DNA of 64,000 bases from Actinernus sp. WN-2022 (GCA_030867875.1 JAOWCC010001501.1:18195524-18259523); one strand, 5' to 3'. Shown: positions 50,094-60,440, numbered from the stretch's first letter. Program-made: numbers and translations. The notes: a model not told the origin generated them from the letters alone.

Positions 50094-51163
50094 TTAACCA
50101 ATAGGTGCATGCATGTTTTGTTTTTTTGTCCTTATACTTAACGAAGAAAGGGGAGGCCGGGGTGGGATTCCCCTGTCCTTATATACGAAATATCGGATCA
50201 ATCAATCGCTTTCTGGGAAACCCCACCCCTCCCCCACACTTCACCCTAACCTTTAATGGTTAATCATTAATACTAGAGGTTTCTAACAAAAGTGAAGTGC
50301 TGCAAGCAGTATAGTATATGAAATTGTAGTTTAGAGGCGTGCGATATTAGTGCACAAGTAAATAAATTGCCTGAATTTGCCATCGACACTTCATCAAAAC
50401 CTTTAGTTGCTTAATTATTGATAATGTATTTGACTTCTTAAGTTATAATCCGCTGAATGTCCGTGGTGCATTGAATAGTGTATATGTTTATACGAGGTCG
50501 CAGCAGTAGATTGAAATGTAGTGAGGTATCGCTATCGTCGACAGCGCGCATTCAATTTGTTTTTCAGTGTTTCTCTCCTTAGAAAAGCTTGCCAATTGTT
50601 ATATAAAACAAATAGATTATATTTTCCCGTTTGTTTGTTGTCATATATGTACAGAGGACGTCACAGCGTGTGAAGATCGACAGTCACTACTGTGTCTAGT
50701 GGCGTAGGCCACTGAGTACGACGACCCAGATCAGTTTGATCATTTGCATTAAATGCGCGAACACAATGGGTCAAGCAGCTGTTATTCAGTTCGATGAAGC
50801 AAGGAACAAGGCATTAATCCTTCTAGCCTTCCCACAGCACCGGGAAAACATCTGATCGTATCGTCTGTTACTCTGGTGAGGAAATAATCAAACACAGTAC
50901 AGAAATTCTGCTCGGATACAAGCCGCATTCACCGAGGAAACAGGGTTTTCTTTCACAACCCAAAGCAGTAAACAGCATCCTAATCTTTTGATAGAATGTT
51001 TCAATAACTTTTTGTGCAATATCCTACTTACCTAAAGCGATAGAAGCGGGGATTGTTGTGGTTATATTGAGGTCTCATTCGCTATCCAAAATGGTGAAAG
51101 GCCAACGACACCGACCGCACGTGATTGTAGTTACCACATCATGAGTTCTCTGCTCCGATGAAA
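50094..51163. other. Intergenic; no gene seen
   Basis: No supported feature. GC-rich pieces at 50150-50240 (GGGGAGGCCGGGGTGGGATT; CCCCACCCCTCCCCC) form a weak inverted pair. Confidence 0.45.
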
Positions 51164-51447
51164 CATAGTTAATAAGAGTGGAATGGTTATGAAACCCAGC
51201 GACCTTCTTTGTTATATGTCTTTGTTAGCTTTTTTCAACCACTACCATGCACAAAACACAATAAAAATTCCAATGTGTTAATCAATCAGCCAATAGAAAC
51301 GTGTGAGTTCAGTCGTTCAGGGGACGCTAACGAACTATGACCCTGCACAATCTTTTGTCTTGCCCCCTTCCAACATAAATCTCAGCGCATTTGTTAGCCC
51401 CTTTGAAGTTTGCCGGGTTTCATAACCATTCCACTCTATTAACTATG
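51164..51447. mobile_element. Inverted-repeat element (284 bp)
   Basis: Left arm CATAGTTAATAAGAGTGGAA...GAAACCC (51164-51197); right arm GGGTTTCATAACCATTCCAC...AACTATG (51415-51447). The arms differ by one base in length. The interior is unique. Confidence 0.8.
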
Positions 51448-51587
51448 GATGAAATGATAACGAGGAACAATGTAGGTCGAGGAACCCAAAATAATTCATA
51501 TGAACTCGGTATCGGTACATCGATCAAAGACGTTCGAAATAGGTTGCTGCTCGCTACGCTCGCAGCAGAAACGACGCATATCCAAGG

Positions 51588-51622
51588 GTGGGGTGGGTGG
51601 GGTGGGTGGGGTGGGTGGGTAG
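51588..51622 (+). repeat. GGGTGGGGTGGGT minisatellite, G-quadruplex potential
   Basis: About four 10-bp units of GGGTGGGTGG-type sequence, all G-runs on the plus strand. The spacing of four or more G3/G4 runs separated by single T meets the usual G-quadruplex pattern. It creates Gly/Trp and Pro/His repeats in overlapping ORFs, which are not genes. Confidence 0.85.
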
Positions 51623-51956
51623 TTTCCCAGAAACCGGGATTGAGCCGAAATGTCCCAACTGAATAGAAAAACAAATCACGAATTGTTGCTACACCCTCGC
51701 AAAGTATGACCGTCGACATATGTAAGGATTGCGCCCTCGTGAGGAACCCGAGGTGAATAAATCCCATACTCCCGAGCGGAAAGCCAATCAATATATAATG
51801 CTTATTTTCACAATGGCGAGGTTCTCTCGTGCTACGCAATAACAATATATATTTTAATAAATCATTAGGATCATTGTTTGCCTAGTGCGTAGTTGTATAA
51901 AAACACTCTTCACAAGGCTTCGTATTGTTTTTTGTCTCTATTTTTTTCAACCAACG

Positions 51957-52027
51957 AACCTTGTAATGTAGTGGATAGGACAGAGGACTAGAAACCAATC
52001 GAGCGAGAGTTCGATTCCAGGTCGTAA
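51957..52027 (+). pseudogene. tRNA-like sequence (Ser-type loop) or SINE head
   Basis: A box-like TGTAGTGGATA (51967-51977) and a perfect B box GTTCGATTC (52009-52017) are spaced as in a tRNA gene. The stretch between carries GGACTAGAAACC, close to the anticodon arm of tRNA-Ser with AGA anticodon. The acceptor and T stems do not pair well, so an intact tRNA is unlikely. Confidence 0.4.
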
Positions 52028-52278
52028 CACATTTCGTTTTTTCCATGTTCTTCTTTCAAGTTACTTCTATGTAGGTAAAAAGTAAGTCAGCAGTTCTTAG
52101 TTACTAGGAGATGCGTGAGGGAATAAGTCGAGGGGAATAACTTAAAGCATCGATACTATGTAAGGAGAATATATAACCTTGCATACTAATACATAATCCC
52201 CCTGCATTTCTAATTAGCTAGCACAGCATTGTTTAGCCTCATTCTTCCCAGTGTGAAATCAAAAACCGTCCCCGGCGT

Positions 52279-52499
52279 GGGAATAGACACTTTCAGCTTG
52301 CCTGTTTGTTGCCCCATTTCAGACCACATGACTTTTCCCTTGAGTAATGCTTTTTTGTTTTTCTGTATCCCAAGAGAAAATGTACCAATTTCTATAATTG
52401 GTGACTCTTGTTGGTGAACAAAGCACTGAATCCTCTGGAAAACTATCACGTGGTCTGAAATGGGGCAATAAACAATAAACAGCTGAAAGGGTCTATTGA
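52279..52499. mobile_element. Foldback MITE (about 220 bp)
   Basis: Left arm AATAGACACTTTCAGCTTGC...GCCCCATTTCAGACCACATG (52281-52330); right arm is its complement (52447-52497) with small differences. The 115-base interior is unique. Two antiparallel ORFs in the area are shadows of the repeat. Confidence 0.85.
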
Positions 52500-54792
52500 G
52501 TCAGGGGTTATAAGATGGGGCGGCCTTCACCTCCTCGGAACGTGGAATAGTACTGGCTATCCAAACAATGCCTAACCCTGAAACAATACAAACCTAACTC
52601 TAAAACAATGGAATTCTTTGTCAGTGCAATCCAAATGGTGCAATGCAAGGTTTTGAGAGGTGAAGGCCTCCTGTATGAGATATACTCCTCCGAAGACCAA
52701 AGAACTGAGGTGTGATGTGAAAATAAGTACTGATATTTCAGTGTCTGTTCCGAGTAGCATACAGTTTACGAGACGGCGAATGTGATCAGTCTCGAGCAAC
52801 AGATAATGGCCAAGGAGAAACAGTAATTCCTATTTCAAAGTCAGAGTAGGTTATTGTCTTCATATTTTTTATAATCCTTCAAATAAGTTACGTTATGGGA
52901 GTCCTTGCGCGCGCTACGCTCACATTGGGGGAGTAGTCGCTGATAACTGATTCCACCAATCACGTGGGAGTAAATATTTGATCGATGGATAATATATATA
53001 TGAGGCACGTTAACTCGAAAGGGGCTTTAGATAGGAAGACTCCTTTCGTGTTAACATGCTTCATCTTGTGTGCTTGTTCGCTTTAAGAAGTAATAACGCA
53101 CTTTACAGTGTTTTATTTCAAGAGCAAATGACAGTCTCTGACGTTTCTGGCCTTTCTATCCCATACTTTCTTTGTCTGAGATCAATCCCATAATTTCTTT
53201 ATTTGAGAGGCTGAGATTAGATTTAGGTTAGAAACAAAGGCATTTCGGCTATTTCTGCTCAAAATAAGTAGCCCTAATCTGTGCTCATATGATTTAAATG
53301 AAAGGAACGTTGCTTTGTCGTGTAGCGCATTGAAATCCATTAAAATGGCGAGAAATGCCGCCACTTTGAAGTTTAGGTTACACAAGTTGAGGCACGTTAA
53401 CTCGAAAAGTGCCATTTAGATAGGAAGACTCCTTCGTATTACCATGCTTGATATATATATGATAAACAAAACCCCATGAAATATTATAACTTTGCGATGT
53501 GTTAACTGACTGATATACAGTATTCAGGAAGAGTTTCCTACATCACACAGGGACCATCTGAATCCACGGAGGCTGTACATTTGAACCACAATCCCTTGCG
53601 AACACACGTAGAAATCGCCCGGTTTTTTTTCAATGATAGCGTCTTGGCAACAGTACCTGTACTGGCTTATTTTTAAGATATAAAACCTCTCTACATCAAT
53701 TTTATAACGGATTTAAAGATTTTCGTTGCGCAAAGGATTGTGGGTAAAACATCGGTACGGTGGATTAAAGCGAGAGAAATGCGCTGGTTTTCAGCCGCCC
53801 ACAAACATTTTAATAATCTCACTCTTTAATTTCAAGTTTTTCATTTATTTCTTCTTTCAGTTTACTCGTCGTACTTGATAATAATCAAGTTACTAGTTGA
53901 ATGATCAAGGTTTAAAAATGATTATTTTGTTATTGTTAAATTCGTCCTTTATTATATTCCTTTTGACGATAAAAAATTTTTTACATGTTATCTATGAAAG
54001 ACAATAACATCACAAAGTGTAGTGGGTTTTTCATCAAGAAAATTATAGATATTTACAAAGATCGTTCATGTAGTAATACAGTGATATAGCTTCACTGTTG
54101 CTTGAAACTATCTGCAAATGTTGTTATTCATCCAGTTGCAATACTTATTTTTGTTTTGCTGATATCTCAGATGAGATAAAGTCATTAACACGATTGAGCC
54201 AACCACCCTTCTCATATGTCATTAGAACGTGCGAAAAAATATTGGGTAAAATCCTTTTCACCATTCTTCATGAAACTTCGTATATGACATGGGAGGAAGG
54301 ATGCACATTTTTTGTGGCATTTCAGTGATTCGATGACATGATATTAATAATTTCTGAACTATCGAATTAGCTTCCTTTACATAGGGGATTGGATAGATCT
54401 ATTTGGGAAGTCTTCGATGCTGAAAACCTTTTGTCGCTACGACCTTAGCGGATTAGAGGCATTAGAGCGGATTTTTTGGTTTTGCGTTTACTAAGCTCTC
54501 CTATTGGCTGAGAAAATAAACCAACCAATCAGATTCCAAAGTAAAACCAAACGCAAATGGTTTTGGTTTTGCTTTGGTTTGTCATTGGCTCACAGGGAAG
54601 CCATTTATGAGTTACTTGTGTTACTCGCTCCTGTGATTGGCTGGCTGTGGGTAATTTGCGTTTGGTTTCACAACACTCAACTGAAAACCGTTCTATCACA
54701 AAGGATGTTGGTCTTTACGATCACCTGCCATTGTTTGCTGTGAGGAAAGTTTTTCGCACTGATGAGAATAATCGTACTAAAACAATGCTTCA
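52500..54792. other. Intergenic with a direct repeat and a palindromic repeat zone
   Basis: No gene seen. GAGGCACGTTAACTCGAAA...TTTAGATAGGAAGACTCC occurs at 53002-53063 and again at 53390-53455 (about 64 bp, same orientation). 54448-54690 has TTTTGGTTTTGCGTTTACT-like blocks in both orientations, a probable decayed MITE. Confidence 0.5.
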
Positions 54793-56256
54793 GTGAATCG
54801 AGTCACAGTCCAAAGAGAAACTGACACGGAGATCGACCCTGAAGAGAAGCAGGATAGCTTTGTAGCCAACATCGCCAGTACTTCACAACTTAAAGACGTC
54901 ACGAGTACGAAGCAGATTCGTGAAATGATGGAACTTGATTACAGCGAGCTCCACCACAGTTGCAAGATTTGCGATACGGAACAAGTGGAATCCATAGAAG
55001 ACAAACGCTTTCGTCAGATCCTCAGTAGCGGATTACACAAGAACGAAAAGGGAAACTGGGACGCGCCGTTACCTTTCAAAACCGATGACGTCAGCCTTCC
55101 AAACAACAAGAAAGTCAACACGGTGTAAAAGACTCCTGATCCTGTCTCTCAAGAGGAAGCTGATGAAAGATGATAAGATGAAGGACGACTATGTCAATTT
55201 CATGCAAAAGACCTTCGACCGCGGTCACCCAAGTCGCATTCCTACCGACTAGTTACAGACATCTCCCGGAAAAGTGTAGTACATTCCCCACTTTGTGGTA
55301 TATCATCATAAGAACTGAAGCCATGCAGATCAAATACGGGTCGTGTTTGATTGCAGCAGTTTATAATGATGAATCGCTAAACAAACACTTGCTACAAGGG
55401 CCGGTCAACTCAGTTCCCTGGTAGGAGTGCTTACGCGATTTCGCAAAGAAGAAGTTGCATTCACCTGTGACGTAGAGCAAATGTTCCATAGCTTTTACGT
55501 GAATCATGACCAAAGGGACTTTCTTCGCTTCTTGTTGTTTAAAAACATTGATCTGGACGATCGTCCAGTACCACATGGACGTACACCTCTTCGGTGCTGC
55601 ATCGTCTCCAGGAGTTGCTAACTTCTGCCTCCACCAGACAGCTGTATCCGGCAAAGTTGATTATGGAGGTAAAACCGCAGAGTTCCTCCGTCACGATTTT
55701 TACCTGGATGATGGCGTAAGGTACATGGCAACAGTCGAGAAAGCTGTACAGCTAATCAAGAACTATGGCTATGTGCGCGGCTGCCAAACTGCGCTTACAC
55801 AGGTTCTCCAGCAACAGCAAAGAAGCGTTTGCCACTTAAAGCAAAAGATCTTAAAGACCTCGACCTCCGCCACGACGACTTACCTATCCAGAGATCCTTA
55901 GGCACTGGTGTATAGAGTCAGGCACTCTTGGATTCCGCATCGAACTGAGAGACAAGCCACTGACCCGACGCGGCATCCTCTCTACGATAAGCTCGATCTA
56001 CGACCCCCTCGAAGTGGTGGCACCCGTCATCTTGGTGGGCAAACAGATCCTACAAGTTCTGTGTCGACAGTACGCTGACTGGGACGACCCAGTACCAGTG
56101 AGATCATATCAGCTTGGGAGCGATGGTGCCCAGAGCTGCCTGAAACCATCCGGCTTTGGCACTCCAGTCCGCACAGACATTCATAGCTTCTCTGACGCCA
56201 GCGAATCTGGACTCGGCCAGGTTTCATACCTCCTGAATGGTCAACGCAAAGAATGA
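54793..56256 (+). pseudogene. BEL/Pao LTR retrotransposon pol fragment, frame-broken
   Basis: Fragments in different plus frames follow the order of a BEL/Pao polyprotein. 54793-55128 matches the linker before the reverse transcriptase (LPFKTDDVSLPNNKK). Around 55330-55500 are pieces such as SLNKHLLQGP and EEVAFTCDVEQMFHSFYV. The 55506-55901 frame has VHLFGAASSPGVANF and the polymerase motif YLDD (55701-55712). 55970-56256 carries the Pao connection segment (SIYDPLEVVAPVILVGKQIL, SDASESGLGQVSYL). Several frameshifts and stops interrupt it, and the protease core, most of RNase H, the integrase and both LTRs are absent. It is an old dead copy. No tRNA primer site or polypurine tract was identified. 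Confidence 0.88.
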
Positions 56257-56383
56257 AGTCCGTCGGGTACGTGGAATAAATTAGTCCCTGGCATTGAAAA
56301 GCTGGACTAATGCTTCAATGATCTGCTTCTAATTACAGATCATTGTGTTCTTTTTGCTGGAGGTGTGATTGCTTTATTCTTGG

Positions 56384-56592
56384 TATGTGTGACGTACGAT
56401 ATAGGGAAATTTGCACTGAATTTGAGCCGCCACACATTCCAGATTTATCAGCGGAGAATCGAACTTTAAACTAATTTTCTCTTCATGACGTGCAACACAA
56501 AAAAATTAAATAGTAGAACTTATTTCTTTGGATTACATCTTTGTACATGCAGTCATTGGGTTTATTTTAGGGCTCAGTGCTCCTTTAAACAA
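56384..56592 (-). repeat. Dispersed repeat family C, inverted copy
   Basis: Read on the minus strand it runs AGGAGCACTGAGCCCTAAAA, ACAAAGATGTAATCCAAAGA, GTGTTGCACGTCATGAAGAG, GGCGGCTCAAATTCAGTGCA and CGTACGTCAC, in the same order as the copy at 32172-32370. Confidence 0.75.
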
Positions 56593-56607
56593 TACTTTTT
56601 TGATTTT

Positions 56608-56962
56608 GGGCGCTTTCCATTCAACCAAAAAACCCGAAAATTCCGGTCAGAAATAAAATGGAACAGTAAAATTTCCGGTTCGAAGTTTCGGAAATTGTGG
56701 ACCACCTCGCGAGGTGGTCCTCTTTTTCCAAAAATTCCGGTTCGACCGAAATTTTCTGTTCCATTCAAAATTCCCGGTTTAGATTTGCTGTGATTTGCCA
56801 GTTTTGAGAATTGAAATCGAGGCTACTAATAACCGGGTAGTTTCTGCGAATGGAACGCTTTTTTTTCCGACCGGTTTGTCTAATTCAAAAAATCCCGTTC
56901 CATTCGACATTCGAAATTTTCGAAACTTCTAACCGGTCGTTTTGGTTGAATGGAAAGCGCCC
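56608..56962. mobile_element. MITE (355 bp) with GGGCGCTTTCC ends
   Basis: Perfect terminal inverted repeat GGGCGCTTTCCATTCAACCA (left) and its complement ending GGAAAGCGCCC (right). TTT flanks both ends, a possible 3-bp target duplication. The centre is the palindrome GGACCACCTCGCGAGGTGGTCC-type stem (about 56698-56720), and AAATTCCGG blocks repeat inside in both orientations. Confidence 0.9.
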
Positions 56963-57197
56963 TTTGTTTCCGGTTTTGTTAACGACTGCGCTTTAACACG
57001 CTTTCCACGTCTTTATTCTCTGTTATGAACGGAATATATTGGGAGTACGCAGAAAAACTTGAAAATAACGAGCCTCTATGCTTAATTGTACTGGCTGAAG
57101 GTAAGTTGGCCAGTTATCAAAAATCTTATGAAGATCGCATTTGTATTTATGACATAGCCACGATATAAAGCGCAATCTGATTAGCTAAACAAATCTA

Positions 57198-57335
57198 AGG
57201 GCGCTTTCATTTACGAGAACTAACTGGTCTGATCGGCCAGTTCTTAAATGGAACGCATCAGTTCTAGGAACTGATTGGACCAGTTCTCAGAACTGACACG
57301 TTCCATTTAAAAACTGGCCGACCGAACCAGTCACT
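57198..57335. repeat. Related inverted-repeat fragment
   Basis: Starts AGGGCGCTTTCATTTACGAG, like the 56608 element's end, followed by an imperfect palindrome (GGCCAGTTCTTAAATGGAAC and GTTCCATTTAAAAACTGGCC). The right GGAAAGCGCCC end is missing, so it is a truncated or independent relative. Confidence 0.65.
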
Positions 57336-57751
57336 TGTTCGCGCAATCAGGAAATCCCCCTAAGATGCTTAAGGGCCTTTCTGTGGGAAATGATTGTCTA
57401 AAACAGAAACAGAAGAATAGCGTTCTACACAGCACTCAGTGCCGTGTATAAGAGACAAAGGTTGTTACTGCAAGTGGCGTTATTATCCGTGCTTCTAGCG
57501 TTTACACACAATGAAACCTCTGTTGTAATAGTCGATCATGCCGCCGTTTTCAACGACATTCTGGAGGGGTTTTACTTCGTATGGTCTACTTACTCCGAGA
57601 AGCGTTTCAAAGCGACGTATAAATAAATAGTGCTATCTATTTTTGCTTAAACGGTCATCAGTTTAACAAACTAGTGAACGCTTGTGATAATGATTTAAAT
57701 GCGACTATTAACAGCAAAATAAATAAATTGAACATGGCCTGTTTTTTCTTG

Positions 57752-58090
57752 TCAGTACAACAGTACGTCGCCGGCGCCTATCGCAACATTCGCAATAGCC
57801 AACGCTTCTGACGGCAGTCCAGCCAGGCGCGTCTTCATTACTTTCGAATACTGAGCATTTACTACAAATGGGCATTTTTCATATTTAAGGCATATGTATT
57901 TTGTGACATTAAAGCACGAACTACACATTTCCGGCTGAACGTAATGTGTCAATGCCTTCCGATATGCCGCCATTCGGTCTTCGAAATCGCCTTTGTACAG
58001 CGCATGCTCACCAGGGGGTATCAGTGTTGGAGATGGGGAAGACGTTGTTTTCACAGTTTTGACACAATCCATACGATTTGCATGATGCAT
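57752..58090 (-). CDS. Uncharacterised 112-aa ORF
   Basis: I do not recognise this. A true ATG at 58090 is preceded by in-frame stops and followed by 112 codons. The composition is protein-like: CSSCFNVTKYICLKYEKC has four cysteines, and the C-terminus (PSEALAIANVAIGAGDVLLY) is hydrophobic. There is no signal peptide or repeat. A GTGAGC donor-like site occurs inside. It could be a small gene, an exon read through its edges, or chance. A perfect 16-bp hairpin lies 47 bases upstream on the same strand. Confidence 0.25.
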   Translation of the reverse strand: MHHANRMDCVKTVKTTSSPSPTLIPPGEHALYKGDFEDRMAAYRKALTHYVQPEMCSSCFNVTKYICLKYEKCPFVVNAQYSKVMKTRLAGLPSEALAIANVAIGAGDVLLY

Positions 58091-58136
58091 TTATTATTTT
58101 ACATAATTTATGAATTTAGTTCGGCGCGTGTTAAGA

Positions 58137-58204
58137 ACGACGTTTGCCGCAAACGGGACTCGTACCTATTGCATAGGATCGATCTCAATTGCGGCAAACG
58201 TCGT
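58137..58204. repeat. Perfect 16-bp hairpin with nested stem
   Basis: ACGACGTTTGCCGCAA (58137-58152) pairs exactly with TTGCGGCAAACGTCGT (58189-58204). The 36-base loop contains a second small stem CCTAT/ATAGG. It may be a short MITE or a structured RNA element. Confidence 0.8.
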
Positions 58205-58611
58205 ACTATCCATGAGCCTATTAAAAAAAAATAGGTTCGACTGAATTAAGTTCATGGCTAGTTCGACGTTTAATTGTCGTAGGCCTAACTCAACGTATTT
58301 ACACCTTGAGCTATTGCTGGCTTTCACTAGACGTCATAGCCGCCTTGTTGGTACCCTTAAACAATATATTCCTCGTTAGCTTCTTTTGTTGGGGCACCAA
58401 CATGGCCGCCATGCCCTTTGTCATTCGAACTCTAGGGATTGAGTGAAAACCAGCAATTTATAGAACCAGGTTTCATTGTTTTACAGACAATGTACCTTCT
58501 TGCGAACACTGAGCGTATGAATGAACGATGCAGGCTGTTATCTTCGCCAATATTGTTTTTCTTTCCAACAAAGCATTTATTCGTGGAAAAAAACACATTT
58601 AAGCCTGGTTT

Positions 58612-58765
58612 CCATATAATCGTCCAGGTCGTCCTGGTCGCTCCAGTTGTTTCAAACTCAACTGGTGTGTTCAAGCGATCGGGACGATCATATGGAAAAA
58701 CTCCGGGACGATCGCGATCGCTTGGATCGCTAGCAATTCTATCCGGACGATCGGGACGGATTTCG
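58612..58765. repeat. Decayed inverted repeat with GATCGGGACG blocks
   Basis: CCTGGTTTCCATATAATCGT (left) faces GACGATCATATGGAAAAACT (right), followed by several ATCGGGACGATC-type blocks. Probably a MITE remnant; the right outer end is unclear. Confidence 0.55.
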
Positions 58766-58828
58766 TAGTCTTACCGTACTGTAACCGTAACTCTGTAATT
58801 TGATTGGATCACAAGGCCAAATTTAAAA

Positions 58829-59050
58829 CAACAAGAGCCCATCTGGGCTTTCACTCGGGCCACATGAGATTGAAGATGAAATACACTTTCATTTGAAATC
58901 CTCTTAGTAATAACCAAAGGGAAGAATTATTAGCTGAATTTAGCAGTCTTTTGGAGTGGCCGGTAGCGCGGTGACTTTCATAAAATTTCTCTGCTCCCCT
59001 AGTAAATATGTAGTTAATATTTTTGTTTTTCTCGTATGTTGACCTTTTAA
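58829..59050 (+). repeat. Direct repeat E, left copy
   Basis: Begins AACAAGAGCCCATCTGGGCT and includes CACTCGGGCCACATGAGATT, CATTTGAAATCCTCTTAGTA and GGAGTGGCCGGTAGCGCGGT. It is about 95% like 60209-60440 by eye, in the same orientation, 1380 bases apart. Confidence 0.85.
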
Positions 59051-59315
59051 TTTAAACAGTTTAACACACTGCATTTGAGCAGGCATATATTCATTGTTTT
59101 GAACCCGAGAATTAACCGTACTTCATGGTCCCTTTCTTTAGTAGTGGGTTGTCGGTCAGGTAATTATAAACTCTCGTCATTTAGCACAGAAAATGTATTC
59201 TGATGAATAGGGATCGGGTTGTCGTGAAGAATCTAAAGAATTCCGTCTCTTCCGGTTTGAATTTGACTCATGTGTATGTTGCTTTTGGAGTTTCAAGGAT
59301 ATGTTGATCCAAAAC

Positions 59316-60016
59316 TACAGGCTCTTGGGGTTTTTCATTGACTTGTGAACTTGCAGGCTCTGTAATTTGTTTTGTTTTCTAGTATAACATAAAGTGTTGA
59401 ACATGTTCATTTTCTCAAGCATGTCGCGCGTGACCTCTGTTTCTTCATTCGTTAAGTTCTCTACTTTCATCTGTAATCTGGGAAACTCGATCTTTTCCCA
59501 TGCCTTGGCACATAACTATTCCTGTTGTGGATGATTATAAGTAAAATCCTTCGACAGCTTGTACCGTTTCCGCTAGGTCAATATCCTCGCTGGAACGAAA
59601 TAACTTGATCTCAATACTCGCTGACTGTGTCTCTGCCTCATTTAAGTGGTCGATCCAACATAATATGGTAAATTTCAATCTCTGACAGTTTTTCAGAGAC
59701 TCATAATATTGGTCTTGAAGTGCCTTCACCCAAAATAAGATGTTCTTCTCGGATGTTTTAAATGCAGCACAGCGAGCCGATGGCTTATAGATTCCAATAT
59801 CTATTTCTTCGAATTTTAGCTTTCCGGATCCTGGCCCCTTTGCTTCAGGTCGTCGTACGTGTCGTATATAAAAGCACTGGCCATCTGGGTAAACAACGCA
59901 TCCTGAGCCTGTTGGAAGGCTTTCGCATGAGTGAAGTTAAATAAAACATTAAACTGGCTTACATTCGAGAGATGAGACTCCAAGTTACAGAGAAAGTTGC
60001 TCGCGGATTCCGCCAT
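59316..60016 (-). pseudogene. Frame-broken ORF chain, unknown protein (about 230 aa)
   Basis: Three minus-strand frames follow one another as if from one broken gene. Frame 1, from an ATG at 60016 in a good context (AAGATGG), gives MAESASNFLCNLESHLSNVS and ends in a stop at 59816. The open frame that takes over exactly at this point (KLKFEEIDIGIYKPSARC, ILFWVKALQDQYYESLKN, LRSSEDIDLAETV-like text) runs to a stop at 59535. A third frame (59515 to 59316) continues with KAWEKIEFPRLQMKVENLT and EVTRDMLEKMNMFN. Composition is amphipathic and helix-rich, with coiled-coil character in the last part. I recognise no family. Two frameshifts and stops mean a pseudogene, or a real gene with sequence errors. 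Direct repeat E flanks it on both sides. Confidence 0.5.
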
Positions 60017-60140
60017 CTTGCTTTACTGTATTAAATTATGTAAAGAAATTAACCTGGCGATTGTTGCGTGACCAGCACAGTGCGATCTGATTGGTGTGAA
60101 TTTGACCTTTAACGCATGCGCTGAACGCTTGCTACACGGA

Positions 60141-60163
60141 ATAAAAAAAAAAAAAAAAAAAAA
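60141..60163 (+). repeat. Poly-A tract (about 23 A)
   Basis: A uninterrupted A run after GGAATA. It lies inside the region upstream of direct repeat E copy 2 and may mark a retroposition junction; the matching region at 61265-61355 has no such run. Confidence 0.8.
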
Positions 60164-60208
60164 AACGACTTGCATTTTAAGACTCGGTGCTGCCACAGGC
60201 AGCCCGAG

Positions 60209-60440
60209 TAACAAGAGCCCATCTGGGCTTTCACTCGGGCCACATGAGATTGAAGATGAAATACACTTTCATTTGAAATCCTCTTAGTAATAACCGAAGG
60301 GAAGAATTATTAGCTGAATTTAGCAGTCTTTAGGAGTGGCCGGTAGCGCGGTGACATTCATTCTCTGCTCCCCTAGTATATATATGTAATTTAATATTTT
60401 TGTTTTTCTCGTGTATGTAAATTAAAGAAGTTGACCTCTA
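60209..60440 (+). repeat. Direct repeat E, right copy
   Basis: Partner of 58829-59050. Just upstream is CTGCCACAGGCAGCCCGAGT. CCCGAGT pairs with ACTCGGG and AGCCCA with TGGGCT, giving a two-tier hairpin at the start of the repeat. Confidence 0.85.

Noticed and set aside
51420..51845. 141-codon minus ORF with a Pro/His repeat
   Set aside because: The repeat is the complement of the G-rich minisatellite; the rest overlaps the inverted-repeat element and shows no domain.
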